The notes beneath the pieces were generated by a model. That model had not been told where the DNA came from. It saw nothing but the letters and a program-made list of their open reading frames with translations, and did not search any database. This document shows positions 63,951 through 64,000 of a stretch of 64,000 nucleotides of DNA, piece after piece. How positions within the stretch are numbered: the first letter of the stretch is position 1; every line of letters starts with the position of its first letter. A program made the position numbers and the translations under genes. The DNA is from Paenibacillus dendritiformis (GTDB lineage: Bacteria > Bacillota > Bacilli > Paenibacillales > Paenibacillaceae), in the NCBI RefSeq assembly GCF_021654795.1, contig NZ_AP025344.1:1922501-1986500 (forward strand), in the 5' to 3' direction.

Positions 63951-63980
63951 AAAAATCCTGCTGACAAGCAGGATTTTTTA
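63951..63980 (+). terminator. Terminator after the DUF4349 gene
   Basis: AAATCCTGCT (63953-63962) pairs with AGCAGGATTT (63967-63976), followed by a T-run to 63979. Confidence 0.92.
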
Positions 63981-64000
63981 TATTGACGGCGAAGTATTCT

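Overview
The window looks like a stretch of chromosome from a GC-rich, endospore-forming member of the Bacillota, most likely Paenibacillus or a close relative. The evidence is gene content and order. AddAB, SbcCD, the NfeD/FloA pair, the block YqfC-YqfD-PhoH-PgpH-YbeY-DgkA-Era-YqzL-RecO-GlyQS, the DnaG-SigA pair, TypA-YlaH, YlaJ/PhoH2 and RsfA-PanE-DUF3397-BshC are all familiar from Bacillales. Sporulation genes (YqfC, YqfD, YlaJ, RsfA) are present. No rRNA, tRNA, CRISPR array, prophage or insertion sequence was seen. Genus placement is inference.

Layout. 1-12.4 kb: recombination nucleases addB (5' end cut by the window edge), addA, sbcD and sbcC in one overlapping operon. 12.4-13.2 kb: a leader with an extended -10 promoter, a possible structured RNA closed by an intrinsic terminator, a second terminator, then a small protein that may have an Sm-like fold. 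13.2-15.3 kb: an alpha/beta hydrolase facing away from hinT, rpsU and yqeY. 15.4-19.6 kb: nfeD, floA and a small membrane-anchored protein, followed by a 0.7-kb tandem duplication that left a headless copy of the last gene. 20-28 kb: the yqfC-to-recO cluster (sporulation, c-di-AMP turnover, rRNA maturation, GTPase, recombination). 28-31.4 kb: glyQS under a T-box leader. 31.5-38 kb: YaiI, dnaG, rpoD, a membrane protein, trmK and a Nif3 protein. 38.0-38.4 kb: RNase P RNA, which reads as architecture class A.

38.5-46.3 kb: a secreted or anchored subtilase, small proteins, cysteine desulfurase plus thiI (4-thiouridine pathway), a TerC-family protein and a LiaF-like membrane protein. 46.5-52.5 kb: typA, ylaH, an LCP cell-wall ligase, the YlaJ sporulation lipoprotein and phoH2. 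52.7-57 kb: an orphan solute-binding protein convergent with a CwlO-like coiled-coil protein, a MidA-type methyltransferase and a DUF2626 membrane protein. 57.3-64 kb: rsfA, panE, DUF3397, bshC (bacillithiol), ahcY and a DUF4349 lipoprotein.

Nearly all genes are on the plus strand in compact operons separated by good intrinsic terminators. Most of the window is ordinary core chromosome. The parts that deserve attention are non-coding: the structured leader at 12.48-12.63 kb, the tandem duplication with its hairpin-rich spacer at 18.2-19.6 kb, the class-A-like RNase P RNA, the 18-bp hairpin before era, the inverted repeat at 40.55 kb, and a short ORF that runs into a terminator without a stop codon at 50.2 kb. 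I did not find a convincing new multi-gene system.
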